This document shows positions 17,978-27,828 of a stretch of 64,000 bases of DNA, piece after piece. A model generated the notes under the pieces. That model was not told where the DNA came from, ran no database searches, and saw nothing but the letters and a program-made list of their open reading frames with translations. Within the stretch, counting starts at the first letter, position 1. Each line of letters starts with the position of its first letter. The stretch spans positions 186,001 through 250,000 of the forward strand of contig NZ_CP050451.1 of assembly GCF_014171595.1 (NCBI RefSeq), in the 5' to 3' direction. The position numbers and the translations under genes were made by a program. Source of the stretch: Massilia sp. Se16.2.3 (GTDB lineage: Bacteria; Pseudomonadota; Gammaproteobacteria; Burkholderiales; Burkholderiaceae_D).

Positions 17978-18149
17978 GCATTTTCCTGCAGCGCGATCTT
18001 GCACAATGGCACGCGCCTACTCCGTTCGAACCGCACTATAATCGGTATTTATTGCGCCTTGCATAGGGCGCCACACAACCGGTCGGCTCGACGGCGCCCG
18101 CATCAGGAGCGTGGTCGCGGCTGCCCCGCATATACCGATAGGCCGCTTC

Positions 18150-19650
18150 ATGACTTCCGATTCCTCCACCCGCCCCGTCGCCCTGACCGGCCCACGCATA
18201 TCCAGCGGCATTGCCGGCCTCGACGATATCCTGGGCGGTGGCCTGACGCCGCAGCGCGTCTACCTGGTCGAAGGCACGCCGGGCACCGGCAAGACCACAC
18301 TCGGGCTGCAATTCCTGCTCGACGGCGCGGCCCGGGGCGAAAGCGGCCTGTACATCACCTTGTCGGAAACCGCGGCCGAATTGCGGGCGGTGGCGGCCAG
18401 CCACGGCTGGTCGCTCGATGCGCTTGAAATCTATGAACTGGCCAGCGACGACATGCTCGACATGGATTCCCAGCAGTCGGTATTCCACCCCTCGGAAGTC
18501 GAGCTCGGCGAAACGACGCGCAACGTGATGGACCAGGTCGACCGCATCAAGCCGGCGCGCGTGGTGTTCGACAGCATGTCGGAAATGCGCCTGCTCGCGC
18601 AAAACGCCTTGCGTTACCGGCGCCAGATCCTGGCCCTGAAGCAGTTTTTCGCTTCCCGCGCCTGCACCGTGCTGCTGCTCGACGACAAGACCGCGCAGAA
18701 CGACCAGCACCTGCACAGCATCGCCCACGGCGTCATCAGCCTCGAACAGATCGCCAAGGAATTCGGCAAGGAGCGCCGCCGCGTCAACATCGTCAAGATG
18801 CGCGGCATCCGCTTCCGCGGCGGCTACCACGACTACAGCCTCGACACCGGCGGCATCACCATGTTCCCGCGCCTGGTGGCGTCCGAGCACATGGGCGACT
18901 TCGCGCCGCTCGTCAGCCCCAGCGGATCGCGCAGTTTCGACGCCCTGCTCGGCGGCGGCCTGGTGCGCGGCACGAATACCCTGATGGTCGGGCCGTCCGG
19001 CATCGGCAAGACCACCTTGTCGGTGCGCTGCCTGCTGGCAGCGCTGGAACGCGGCGAGAAGGCCTCGCTCTACCTGTTCGACGAGGGACTGGGCACGCTG
19101 TTCGCGCGCAGCGCCGCGCTCGGCATGGATTTGCGTCCCTACGCCGAGTCCGGCCAGCTGCGCATCCACCATATCGATCCGGCCGAGCTGTCGCCGGGCG
19201 AGTTCGCCCAGATGCTGCGCGACGCCGTCGAGCAGGGCGCGGTGCGCTTCATCGTCATCGACAGCCTGAATGCCTACCAGCAGGCGATGCCGGGCGAGCA
19301 GTACCTGACGCTGCAGATGCACGAACTGCTGTCCTACCTGAACCAGCAGGGCGTGACGACGGTGCTCGTGCTGGGCCAGCATGGCCTGATCGGCGAGGTG
19401 CGTACCGATGTCGACCTGAGCTACCTGTCCGACACCACGGTCCTGATGCGCTTTTTCGAATCGAACGGCCGCCTGCGCCGCGCCATTACCGTCATCAAGA
19501 GCCGCACCGCGACGCACGCGCTGACCATCCACGAACTGCAGCTCGGCGAGGACGGCGTGCGCATCGGCGAAGCGCTGGTGGGCTTCGAGGGCGTGCTCAC
19601 CGGCCTGCCGAGCTACCGCGGCGCGACGCCGATGATGTCCACCGCTGCCG

Positions 19651-19664
<14 letters not shown>
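18150..19664 (+). CDS. tandem KaiC-domain ATPase
   Basis: A 504-residue protein with two RecA-type KaiC domains in a row, as in the cyanobacterial clock protein. The first has Walker A GTPGTGKTT at residues 42-50 and a Walker B-like VVFDSM; the second has GPSGIGKTT near residue 280 and RFIVIDSLN near 370. Paired acidic residues after the first strand (YITLSE and YLFDEG) match the catalytic Glu pairs. In non-cyanobacteria such proteins act in signalling with histidine kinases. Here the stop overlaps the start of a hybrid kinase by 14 bases. I use the ATG at 18150; a TATAAT at 18037-18042 may be its -10 box. No kaiA or kaiB is present. Confidence 0.92.
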
Positions 19665-21356
<1,692 letters not shown>

Positions 21357-21381
21357 GGTTTTCGAAAAGCGGGAGGCCGCT

Positions 21382-21576
21382 CGTAGGGTGGGCGGGGCCG
21401 CCGAGGCGCGCCGTGGTGAAGCCGTGATTGCGGCCATTGGCCTCAATTACCCCGCGCGGAACCATGATCAAGGTGAGCGCTTAACGGACATGACGATCTT
21501 CGCACAAACTTTCAGCTAACAATTAGCATCATTCCGAGTGGGCACCCTGTGCCTCGGCGGCCCCGCCCACCCTAGG
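21382..21576. repeat. paired inverted repeat arms (palindromic repeat family, copy E)
   Basis: The arm at 21382-21406 (CGTAGGGTGGGCGGGGCC and on to CCGAGG) recurs in inverted orientation at 21552-21576 with 24 of 25 bases matching. The 145 bases between them carry no recognisable gene. The arms share the CGTAGGGTGGGC core with the other dispersed repeats. Two head-to-head copies enclosing a short spacer, in the gap between a plus-strand and a minus-strand gene, also fit a role in transcription termination. Confidence 0.75.
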
Positions 21577-21603
21577 GACCGCTGTCAGGTTGGCCGCGAA
21601 CAA

Positions 21604-21843
21604 TTACAGCTGCACGCCCAAATGTTGCTTGACCCAGGCGTGCGCATCCTCGACGGTATCGAAGTGGACGGTGGCAATGACCGTCTTGTCGCTCGCCAGG
21701 CAGCTGGCGTAGACGCGCTTCTCGTCAGCCGAGCTGAGCAGGTCGGACTGCGGCGACAGCTCGACCGAGGCCACCAGGTCCAGGTTCAGCAGCTGGGCCT
21801 TCTTCGGGTTGTTTTCCTTATCGATGCGAACGAATTTGCTCAT
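21604..21843 (-). CDS. small protein of unknown function
   Basis: A 79-residue protein starting MSKFVRIDKENNPKKAQLL. The strands LLNLDLVASVEL, KRVYASC and TVIATVHFDT and a final helix (DAHAWVKQHLG) suggest a small PH-like or barrel domain of the kind that begins with a Leu-rich first strand. No signal peptide or cysteine motif is seen. It lies 30 bases downstream of the pmbA start region on the same strand, with its own ATG at 21843. I cannot name the family. Confidence 0.7.
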   Translation of the reverse strand: MSKFVRIDKENNPKKAQLLNLDLVASVELSPQSDLLSSADEKRVYASCLASDKTVIATVHFDTVEDAHAWVKQHLGVQL

Positions 21844-21873
21844 GCTTTCCTTGGCTGAAACACTGTAGATAGT

Positions 21874-23226
21874 TCAGTTACCTGCGACGACCATTTTCTC
21901 GATCAGGATCGATCCGACCGTCTTGTTGCCACGGTTGAGCACGTCGTTGCCGACGGCAACGATTTGCTGGAACATCTCGCGCATGTTGCCGGCGATCGTG
22001 ACTTCCTCGACCGGATACTGGATGACGCCATTCTCGACCCAGTAGCCCGAGGCGCCGCGCGAATAGTCGCCCGTGACATAGTTTACGCCCTGCCCCATCA
22101 GCTCCGTTACCAGGAGGCCGGTGCCCATCTTGCGCAGCATGCCCTCGAAGTCGTCGGCCAGCTTCGTTTCATCGGAGGTGATGGTGAGATTATGCGAGCC
22201 GCCGGCATTGCCCGTAGTTTGCATGCCGAGCTTGCGCGCCGAATACGAGGACAGGAAATAACCCTGCAGCACGCCATCGGCTACCACCTTGCGCCGCACC
22301 GTGCGCACGCCTTCCTCGTCGAAGGGCGAGGAGCCGACTTCGCCGATCACGTGCGGGTCTTCGAGGATCTGGATATGGCTCGGGAAGACTGGTTTACCGA
22401 GCGTATCGAGCAGGAAGCTCGACTTGCGGTAGAGCGAGCCGCCCGAGGTGGCCTGGACAAACGCGCCCAGCAGGCCGGCCGCCAGCGGCGCTTCGAACAG
22501 CACCGGGCAGGTGCGGGTATCGAGTTTACGCGCGTTCAGGCGTGCCAGGGCACGTTCGGCGGCATAGCGCCCCACGGCTTCCGGTTTGGCCAGCTTTTTC
22601 GGGTCGCGCGCCGAGGTGTACCAGTCGTCGCGCTGCATCTTGTTGCCCTTGCCGGCGATCGGCGCCACGGACAAGGTGTGGCGCGAGAACGGGTAGCCGC
22701 CGATGAAGCCGCGCGTATTGGCCGCGACGAAATGCGACTGCTGCACGTAGACGTTGGCGCCTTCGCTGTTGGTGATGCGCGGGTCGACTTCGAAAGCGGC
22801 GTTCTCGCAGCGCTGCGCCAGCTCCACCGCTTCCTCGGTCGTGATCTGCCAGGGGTAGCACAGGCGCAGGTCGCGCGGGTTCATCTCCAGCATGTCGGCG
22901 TCGGGCAGGCCCGCCGCTTCGTCCTCGGCGGTGAAGCGGGCGATGTTCCAGGCCGCTTCGACGGTGGCGCGCAGCGAGGCTTCGGAAAAATCGGAGGTGC
23001 TGGCGTTGCCGCGGCGCTGGCCGGCATAGACGGTGACGCCGATGCCCTTGTCCTTGTTCTGTTCGATGGTCTCGATCTTGCCACGACGTACTCCGACCGA
23101 CAGCCCGCTGCCCTCGCTGACTTCCACCGAAGCATCGGTGGCGCCCTCTTCGCGGGCAAAGGCCAGCACCTTACGCGCAAGCTCTTTCAGCTGGTCCTGG
23201 GTGTGGGTAAAAACGGAGTCGTTCAT
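21874..23226 (-). CDS. pmbA: metalloprotease PmbA/TldE
   Basis: This 450-residue protein matches the TldD/PmbA family along its length (SVEVSEGSGLSVGVRRGKIETIEQNKDKGIGVTVY at the N-terminus, NAGGSHNLTI and GYWVENGVIQYPVEEVTIAGN at the C-terminus). TldD and PmbA form a heteromer that degrades unfolded peptides and processes antibiotic peptides such as microcin B17; PmbA lacks the zinc-binding HExxxH of TldD, and none is seen here. It is cytosolic. tldD is not in the window. The gene is divergent from yjgA. Confidence 0.95.
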   Translation of the reverse strand: MNDSVFTHTQDQLKELARKVLAFAREEGATDASVEVSEGSGLSVGVRRGKIETIEQNKDKGIGVTVYAGQRRGNASTSDFSEASLRATVEAAWNIARFTAEDEAAGLPDADMLEMNPRDLRLCYPWQITTEEAVELAQRCENAAFEVDPRITNSEGANVYVQQSHFVAANTRGFIGGYPFSRHTLSVAPIAGKGNKMQRDDWYTSARDPKKLAKPEAVGRYAAERALARLNARKLDTRTCPVLFEAPLAAGLLGAFVQATSGGSLYRKSSFLLDTLGKPVFPSHIQILEDPHVIGEVGSSPFDEEGVRTVRRKVVADGVLQGYFLSSYSARKLGMQTTGNAGGSHNLTITSDETKLADDFEGMLRKMGTGLLVTELMGQGVNYVTGDYSRGASGYWVENGVIQYPVEEVTIAGNMREMFQQIVAVGNDVLNRGNKTVGSILIEKMVVAGN

Positions 23227-23319
23227 GTGTGTTTTTCGTAGCGAGCCCTAAAACAGTTATCATAGCAGCCGTTTACTGTTTTTACTGATCGGCCCCGTGC
23301 CAATCGGATCATCCATACC

Positions 23320-23928
23320 ATGCCTAATCCAAACCGCGGCTCAGTGGGCTTCCAGTCCAGCGAATTCGAGCAAGAATACGAGCGTCCTTCCAAGTCCGAG
23401 CTGAAGCGCCAGTCGGACGAGCTGCAAAAGCTCGGCGCCCAGCTCATCGCCGAGCCCCGCGACCGCGTCAAGCGCGTGCCGATGCCCGACGAGGTCAAGG
23501 ACGCGATCCTGATGTGCCAGACCATCACCAACCACGAGGGCCGGCGCCGCCAGTTGCAGTATGTCGGCAAGATGATGCGTACCCTCTCGGAAGAGGAAGT
23601 GGCCGTCATCAAGCGCACCATCGACAGCTGGAAAGGCGCCTCGAAGGCCGAGACGGCCGCGCTGCACGCGCTGGAACGCCGCCGCGAAAAGCTGCTCACC
23701 GACGACAAGGCCCTGACCGCGCTGCTGGAAGAGCACCCGGAACTGGACGTGCAGCAGCTGCGCACGCTGATCCGCAATGCGCGCAAGGAACAGGCCGAAT
23801 CGAAGCCGCCGAAGGCCTATCGCGAACTGTTCCAGATCCTGAAGGACCTGGGCAAGCAGGCCAAGCCGGCGGCTGGCGAAGACGACGCGGATGACGAGTC
23901 CGTTGACGATGAGCCTGCGGACGAGTAA
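23320..23928 (+). CDS. yjgA: ribosome biogenesis factor YjgA/DarP
   Basis: A 202-residue, highly charged helical protein. It contains the DUF615 pattern SKSELKRQSDELQKLGAQL, then RVPMPDEVKDAIL, then NHEGRRRQLQYVGKMMR. DarP associates with late 50S precursors and helps activate the peptidyl-transferase centre. It is commonly found beside pmbA in beta- and gammaproteobacteria, as here, transcribed divergently. The C-terminus ends in an acidic tail (DDADDESVDDEPADE). mog follows with an overlap of about 20 bases. Confidence 0.95.
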   Translation: MPNPNRGSVGFQSSEFEQEYERPSKSELKRQSDELQKLGAQLIAEPRDRVKRVPMPDEVKDAILMCQTITNHEGRRRQLQYVGKMMRTLSEEEVAVIKRTIDSWKGASKAETAALHALERRREKLLTDDKALTALLEEHPELDVQQLRTLIRNARKEQAESKPPKAYRELFQILKDLGKQAKPAAGEDDADDESVDDEPADE

Positions 23929-24547
23929 GGAGGTGCCCCTTGTCATCGGCCTGGTCTCGGTCTCGGACCGCGCCAGCGGCGGCGTATACGAGGACAAGGG
24001 CATTCCTGCGCTGCAGGACTGGCTGGCCTCGGCCATCACCACGCCGTATCGCATCGAGGCGCGCCTGATTCCCGACGAGCGCGCGCAGATCGAGCAGACC
24101 CTGGTCGAATTGGTCGACGTGGCCGGCTGCCACCTGGTGCTCACCACCGGCGGCACCGGCCCGGCGCGGCGCGACGTCACGCCCGAGGCCACGCTCGCTG
24201 TCGGCACCAAGGAGATGCCCGGCTTCGGTGAGCAGATGCGCCAGATCAGCTTGAAATTCGTGCCGACGGCGATCCTGTCGCGCCAGGTCGCGGTGATCCG
24301 CGAGACGCCCCAGCACGCGGCGCTGATCATGAACCTGCCGGGCCAGCCAAAGGCGATCAAGGAAACACTGGAAGGCTTGAAAGACGCCGATGGCAAGGTG
24401 GTCGCCGGCGGCATCTTCGCTGCCGTCCCCTACTGCATCGACCTGATCGGCGGACCGTACATGGAAACCAATCCGGCCGTGAGCCAGGCCTGGCGCCCGA
24501 AGAACGCGCAGCGCCCGGCCACGCCCACACCACAGGACAACGCATGA
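23909..24547 (+). CDS. mog: molybdopterin adenylyltransferase Mog
   Basis: Mog adenylates molybdopterin so that MoeA can insert molybdate. The product has the MoaB/Mog fold signature LTTGGTGPARRDVTPEA near residue 75, the N-terminal VSVSDRASGGVYEDKGIPAL and the MNLPGQPKAIKETL segment. Length is about 212 residues. The ATG at 23909 overlaps yjgA. Oddly, a perfect AAGGAGGTG lies at 23927-23935 inside the frame with no ATG, GTG or TTG in frame at the right distance after it, so the true start is not certain. The gene is followed by an ATGA overlap with the esterase. Confidence 0.92.
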   Translation: MSLRTSKEVPLVIGLVSVSDRASGGVYEDKGIPALQDWLASAITTPYRIEARLIPDERAQIEQTLVELVDVAGCHLVLTTGGTGPARRDVTPEATLAVGTKEMPGFGEQMRQISLKFVPTAILSRQVAVIRETPQHAALIMNLPGQPKAIKETLEGLKDADGKVVAGGIFAAVPYCIDLIGGPYMETNPAVSQAWRPKNAQRPATPTPQDNA

Positions 24548-25212
24548 GCGAACTGCTGCAAAACATCGAAATCGACACCGCGCCGAATCCAACGGCCGCG
24601 ATCATCTGGCTGCACGGCCTGGGCGCCGACGGCAACGACTTCGTGCCGCTGGTGCGCGAGCTCGCTTTGCAAGGCATGCCCGGCATCCGTTTCGTGTTCC
24701 CGCACGCGAAGACGATTCCCGTGACCGTCAACGGCGGCTACGTCATGCGCGCCTGGTACGACATCACAGGTGCCGAACTGACCCGCCGCGAAGACGAAGC
24801 CGGCCTGCGCAATTCGCAGCGCGACGTCGAGGCGCTGATCGCACGCGAAAAGGCGCGCGGCATCCCGGCCTCGAAGATCATCCTGGCGGGCTTTTCGCAA
24901 GGCTGCGCGATGACGCTGCAGACGGGCTTGCGCCACCCGGAAAAGCTGGCCGGCATGCTCTGCCTGTCGGGCTACCTGCCGCTGCACACCCACGTGCCGC
25001 ACGAGCGCACCGAAGAAAGCATCGACACCCCGATCTTCATGGCGCACGGCCGCCAGGACCACGTGGTGCCTTTCCTGCGCGCCGAGCAGTCGCGCGACGT
25101 GCTCAAGGGACTCGGCTACCATATCGAATGGCACGAATACGCGATGCAGCATTCGCTGTGTTTCGAGGAAGTCCAGGACATTTCAGCCTGGCTGCGTAAA
25201 GTACTGGCCTGA
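24544..25212 (+). CDS. carboxylesterase/phospholipase-family alpha/beta hydrolase
   Basis: A 222-residue cytosolic serine hydrolase of the carboxylesterase/lysophospholipase type (PF02230). The catalytic Ser is in LAGFSQGCAM near residue 118, the Asp in AHGRQDHVVPF near 172 and the His in EYAMQHSLC near 203. The oxyanion region is IIWLHGLGADGNDF. Such enzymes hydrolyse short-chain or lysophospholipid esters; the natural substrate is not evident. It overlaps mog by four bases (ATGA), so it is in the yjgA-mog transcription unit. A hairpin terminator follows. Confidence 0.92.
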   Translation: MSELLQNIEIDTAPNPTAAIIWLHGLGADGNDFVPLVRELALQGMPGIRFVFPHAKTIPVTVNGGYVMRAWYDITGAELTRREDEAGLRNSQRDVEALIAREKARGIPASKIILAGFSQGCAMTLQTGLRHPEKLAGMLCLSGYLPLHTHVPHERTEESIDTPIFMAHGRQDHVVPFLRAEQSRDVLKGLGYHIEWHEYAMQHSLCFEEVQDISAWLRKVLA

Positions 25213-25223
25213 GCTACAACCAC

Positions 25224-25245
25224 CGGGAGCCGCGGCTCCCGTTTT
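25224..25245 (+). terminator. intrinsic terminator after the esterase
   Basis: A perfect eight-base-pair stem CGGGAGCC/GGCTCCCG with a GC loop is followed by TTTT. It starts 11 bases after the esterase stop codon. Confidence 0.75.
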
Positions 25246-25261
25246 CATTTGGAGGTCCGAC

Positions 25262-25459
25262 ATGGCCAAGAAAGAAGAACTCGACGAAGAAACCCTGGCA
25301 CTGATCAACTGGTGCATCGAGGTTGAAAAGCATCTGGTCGCCGGCGGCGCGACGCAGGAACAGGCGCAGGAGCATATCGAGGAGCAGGTCGAGTGGTTCA
25401 CCGACCTGTTCTACGATGGCTTGACGCCGGAAGAGGCTGCCAAGGAAGCGCTGGCCTGA
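25262..25459 (+). CDS. small acidic helical protein
   Basis: A 65-residue protein, strongly acidic, that is predicted by eye to be all-helical (EETLALINWCIEVEKHLVAGG, then QEQAQEHIEEQVEWFTDLFYD, then TPEEAAKEALA). A good ribosome-binding site, GGAGGTCC, precedes the ATG at 25262. Its stop overlaps the ATG of the next gene (TGATG). Family not recognised; coupling to a membrane protein suggests a common job. Confidence 0.75.
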   Translation: MAKKEELDEETLALINWCIEVEKHLVAGGATQEQAQEHIEEQVEWFTDLFYDGLTPEEAAKEALA

Positions 25460-25890
25460 TGGCGGCGGACTCGGGATCGCTGAGCCGCGGGCAAAGCTTC
25501 GCGGTGGTGGCGCTGTGCGCCATGGTCGTGCTGGCGGTGCCCCTGTACGTGCTCGTCGGCTTCCTGACCGCACCGCTCGGGCTGGGCGTGATCATGCTGG
25601 TCAACGACAGCCCCTGGGTATTGAACCTGTACCCCTTCATCTTCGCGGGGAAGATGCATAGCGCGAACAGCGCCAGTTTTTTCCTGGGCAATACGATCGG
25701 CTACCTGCTGACCCTGGTGCAGTGGGTGGTGCTTGCCGGGCTGTTCGCACGGCGCGTGGACGACACCTGGCCTCGCGGCAAGATCCTGGGCCAGGCCGCT
25801 ATCCTGGTCGCGGCAGTGGCCATCGCCAGCTGGATCGTCCTGCATCTGCTGGGCATGCAGGCCGTGTGGACCCAAGGCGCACATACCTGA
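25459..25890 (+). CDS. small integral membrane protein
   Basis: A 143-residue protein with three clear membrane segments, near residues 13-40 (FAVVALCAMVVLAVPLYVLV), 75-95 (FLGNTIGYLLTLVQWVVLAG) and 112-132 (AAILVAAVAIASWIVLHLLG). I use the ATG at 25459, which shares a base with the stop of the preceding gene; the longer frame upstream is out of place. No family is recognised. A strong bidirectional terminator follows. Confidence 0.8.
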   Translation: MAADSGSLSRGQSFAVVALCAMVVLAVPLYVLVGFLTAPLGLGVIMLVNDSPWVLNLYPFIFAGKMHSANSASFFLGNTIGYLLTLVQWVVLAGLFARRVDDTWPRGKILGQAAILVAAVAIASWIVLHLLGMQAVWTQGAHT

Positions 25891-25918
25891 ACGCAGGGCC
25901 GCATTTGCCTGGACAATC

Positions 25919-25946
25919 AAAAAGAGCGGCAATGCCGCTCTTTTTT
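25919..25946. terminator. bidirectional intrinsic terminator
   Basis: The stem AAAAAGAGCGGC/GCCGCTCTTTTT with loop AAT has an A run on one side and six T on the other. It can stop the plus-strand membrane-protein transcript and the minus-strand PEP-CTERM transcript that converge here. Confidence 0.85.
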
Positions 25947-25957
25947 GCTGCTGCCCC

Positions 25958-26824
25958 TTACGCCTTCTCGCGGCGCTTGCGCGACGCCATCCCCGCACCG
26001 AGCAGGGCTGCGCCGAACAGCGCCAGCGAAGCCGGTTCCGGCACCTCGGCCTCGCGGCCCAGCTTCAGCTGGCCATTGCTACCCAGGAAAAAATACTCTT
26101 GCGGCTTGTTGCGGTAGGTGCCGCCCTTGCAGCCCGGCCCCGTGAAACCGCCGAACTGGCAAGCCACTTCGTTCACCAGGCGCGTGCCTGGCTTGCTGAC
26201 CGTATTGGCATTGGTAAAGGCGAACGACAGGATGGAATCGGCCGACAGGTCGTGGCCGTTGCGGTCGAAGAAATAACCGCTGTCGAGCATGCCTGGCGCT
26301 GCCTGCGCGAAGACACTCACCTGGCCATTGTTGGTCGGGCTGCCGCTGGCATCGACCAGGCCGCCACCGCCGAAGACGGTGAACTCGGCGATCACATTGC
26401 CGAGGTTGGCACCAAAGTAACCCTGGGTACTGCCGTACTGGCCAGCGGTCGGGTTCTGGTACAGGCGGATGGTGCCGCCCGTGAAGCTGAAGGCGCCGTT
26501 GAAGTCGCCGCTGCCGACGGCCTCGAAGGTGGCCGTGATATTGCCTCCAAGGTAGTTAATCGGGAACAGTTTTCCATTGCTGTCGGCCTGGGTGATATTG
26601 AATACGGCCGTTTCCTTGAACGAGAAGGAGGTACCGCCCGTCGCTTTGAGCTCGATGAATGCGTTGCCGTTGACATCCAGGTATTCATTGATGGCTTGAC
26701 CGCCAGTAAAACCGGTGCCGGACGGATTGAAGACCCAGCCGTTCAGGAGCGGGGCGGCCATGGCCGCGGTGGTGGAACAGCATGCAAGGACCGCGCTACA
26801 GATAAGTTTCTTCATGAATTTCAT
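25958..26824 (-). CDS. PEP-CTERM sorting-domain protein of unknown function
   Basis: A 288-residue exported protein. The signal peptide is MKFMKKLICSAVLACCSTTAAMA. The mature part is rich in Gly, Asn, Thr and Phe with beta-strand character (for example FSFTGGTIRLYQNP) and ends with AEVPEPASLALFGAALLGAG and a Lys/Arg tail, a standard PEP-CTERM signal. Such proteins are usually carried outwards by an exosortase system linked to exopolysaccharide or biofilm formation. No enzymatic motif is visible. An ATG three codons in is also possible. It converges on the terminator at 25919-25946. Confidence 0.88.
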   Translation of the reverse strand: MKFMKKLICSAVLACCSTTAAMAAPLLNGWVFNPSGTGFTGGQAINEYLDVNGNAFIELKATGGTSFSFKETAVFNITQADSNGKLFPINYLGGNITATFEAVGSGDFNGAFSFTGGTIRLYQNPTAGQYGSTQGYFGANLGNVIAEFTVFGGGGLVDASGSPTNNGQVSVFAQAAPGMLDSGYFFDRNGHDLSADSILSFAFTNANTVSKPGTRLVNEVACQFGGFTGPGCKGGTYRNKPQEYFFLGSNGQLKLGREAEVPEPASLALFGAALLGAGMASRKRREKA

Positions 26825-27129
26825 CGTTAATCTTTCGCAAGTTGATCGTGGTCTGACTGACAGCCAGCCCTGCTACTTACGCAAGTGCTGTGGCGGCAAA
26901 ATGTTCGCTTTGCAGTCAAGAACTTGTTTTCGCAACGAGAGACGAGGACAAACGGTGTCAGGAAGACCGATAACTTCTGGTATCCACCATCCGCACACTC
27001 ATGGTTTCATTAGAATACCTATTTCGCCTTTGTGCTATGCAAGGTGGGAGGTTTCCAAGTTTTGGCGAAAAAGCGAACGAGAGTGTGGCAAGGGAACGAC
27101 ACGCCGCCTTGCCTTCCTGCAACTGAGGC
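26825..27129. other. intergenic region, about 305 bases
   Basis: This stretch is moderately AT-rich and lies upstream of the PEP-CTERM gene and downstream of the CMD-like gene, both on the minus strand. It probably carries the PEP-CTERM promoter. No gene, terminator with a T run or repeat was recognised. Confidence 0.5.
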
Positions 27130-27684
27130 CTACTCGGGCAAGGGCATCGCGCTCGACACCGGGATTTCGGTCTGGGCCGTGTTCATGACCATGGCCAGGA
27201 AGGTGTAGTAGCCGTTCAGGCCCATCAGGTCGACCACGCCCTGCTCGCCGAACAGGGCGACCGCCTGCGTGTAGGTGCGGTCCGAGACCTGCTTGTTCTG
27301 GTGCAGTTCGATGCAGAAGTCGTGCACGACCGATTCGTCGACCAGCATGCCGTCCGGGCGCTGGCGCTGCCCGATCGCACTGATCACGTCCGGGGGTATT
27401 CCGACCTGGGCCGCGATCGGCGCGTGGATCGCCCATTCGACACCCTGGTTCCATTGGCGTGCCGTGATCAGGATCACGAGCTCGGACAGGCGTACCCCGA
27501 TGGCGCTGCGGTAGCGCAGGTATTCGCCCATGCGCTGGGCATTTTCCAGCAGTTCGGGACTGCGCAGCAAGGGCACGAAGGGGCCATAGAGGGCACCCCG
27601 CGGCCCTTCGATCACGGCCTGGGCGGCGCGGCGCTGGGCTTCGGTCAACTGGTCCGGCGGAATCGGGCGGAGGCGATCGGTCAT
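27130..27684 (-). CDS. carboxymuconolactone decarboxylase-like protein
   Basis: A 184-residue all-helical protein of the CMD/AhpD superfamily. The core GEYLRYRSAIGVRLSELVILITARQWNQGVEWAIHAPIAAQVG has the E-W-x-x-H pattern of decarboxylase-type members but no CxxC, so it is not an AhpD-type peroxidase. The family contains decarboxylases and many uncharacterised proteins; the reaction here is unknown. I use the ATG at 27684 (MTDRLRPIPPD). It diverges from the aminotransferase gene across a gap of about 145 bases, so the two may share a control region. Confidence 0.85.
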   Translation of the reverse strand: MTDRLRPIPPDQLTEAQRRAAQAVIEGPRGALYGPFVPLLRSPELLENAQRMGEYLRYRSAIGVRLSELVILITARQWNQGVEWAIHAPIAAQVGIPPDVISAIGQRQRPDGMLVDESVVHDFCIELHQNKQVSDRTYTQAVALFGEQGVVDLMGLNGYYTFLAMVMNTAQTEIPVSSAMPLPE

Positions 27685-27828
27685 GTCAGCGTCGCGGAAA
27701 TGTCGAGACGGAAAAATATTCGCACAGCTTCCGTGAAAGATCAAAGGAATCCCGTCCCCCCACCATTATTGTCGAACGTCAACTTCCGCGATCACTCCTC
27801 TCCCCTATTTCCACCGGAGGCCCATGCC

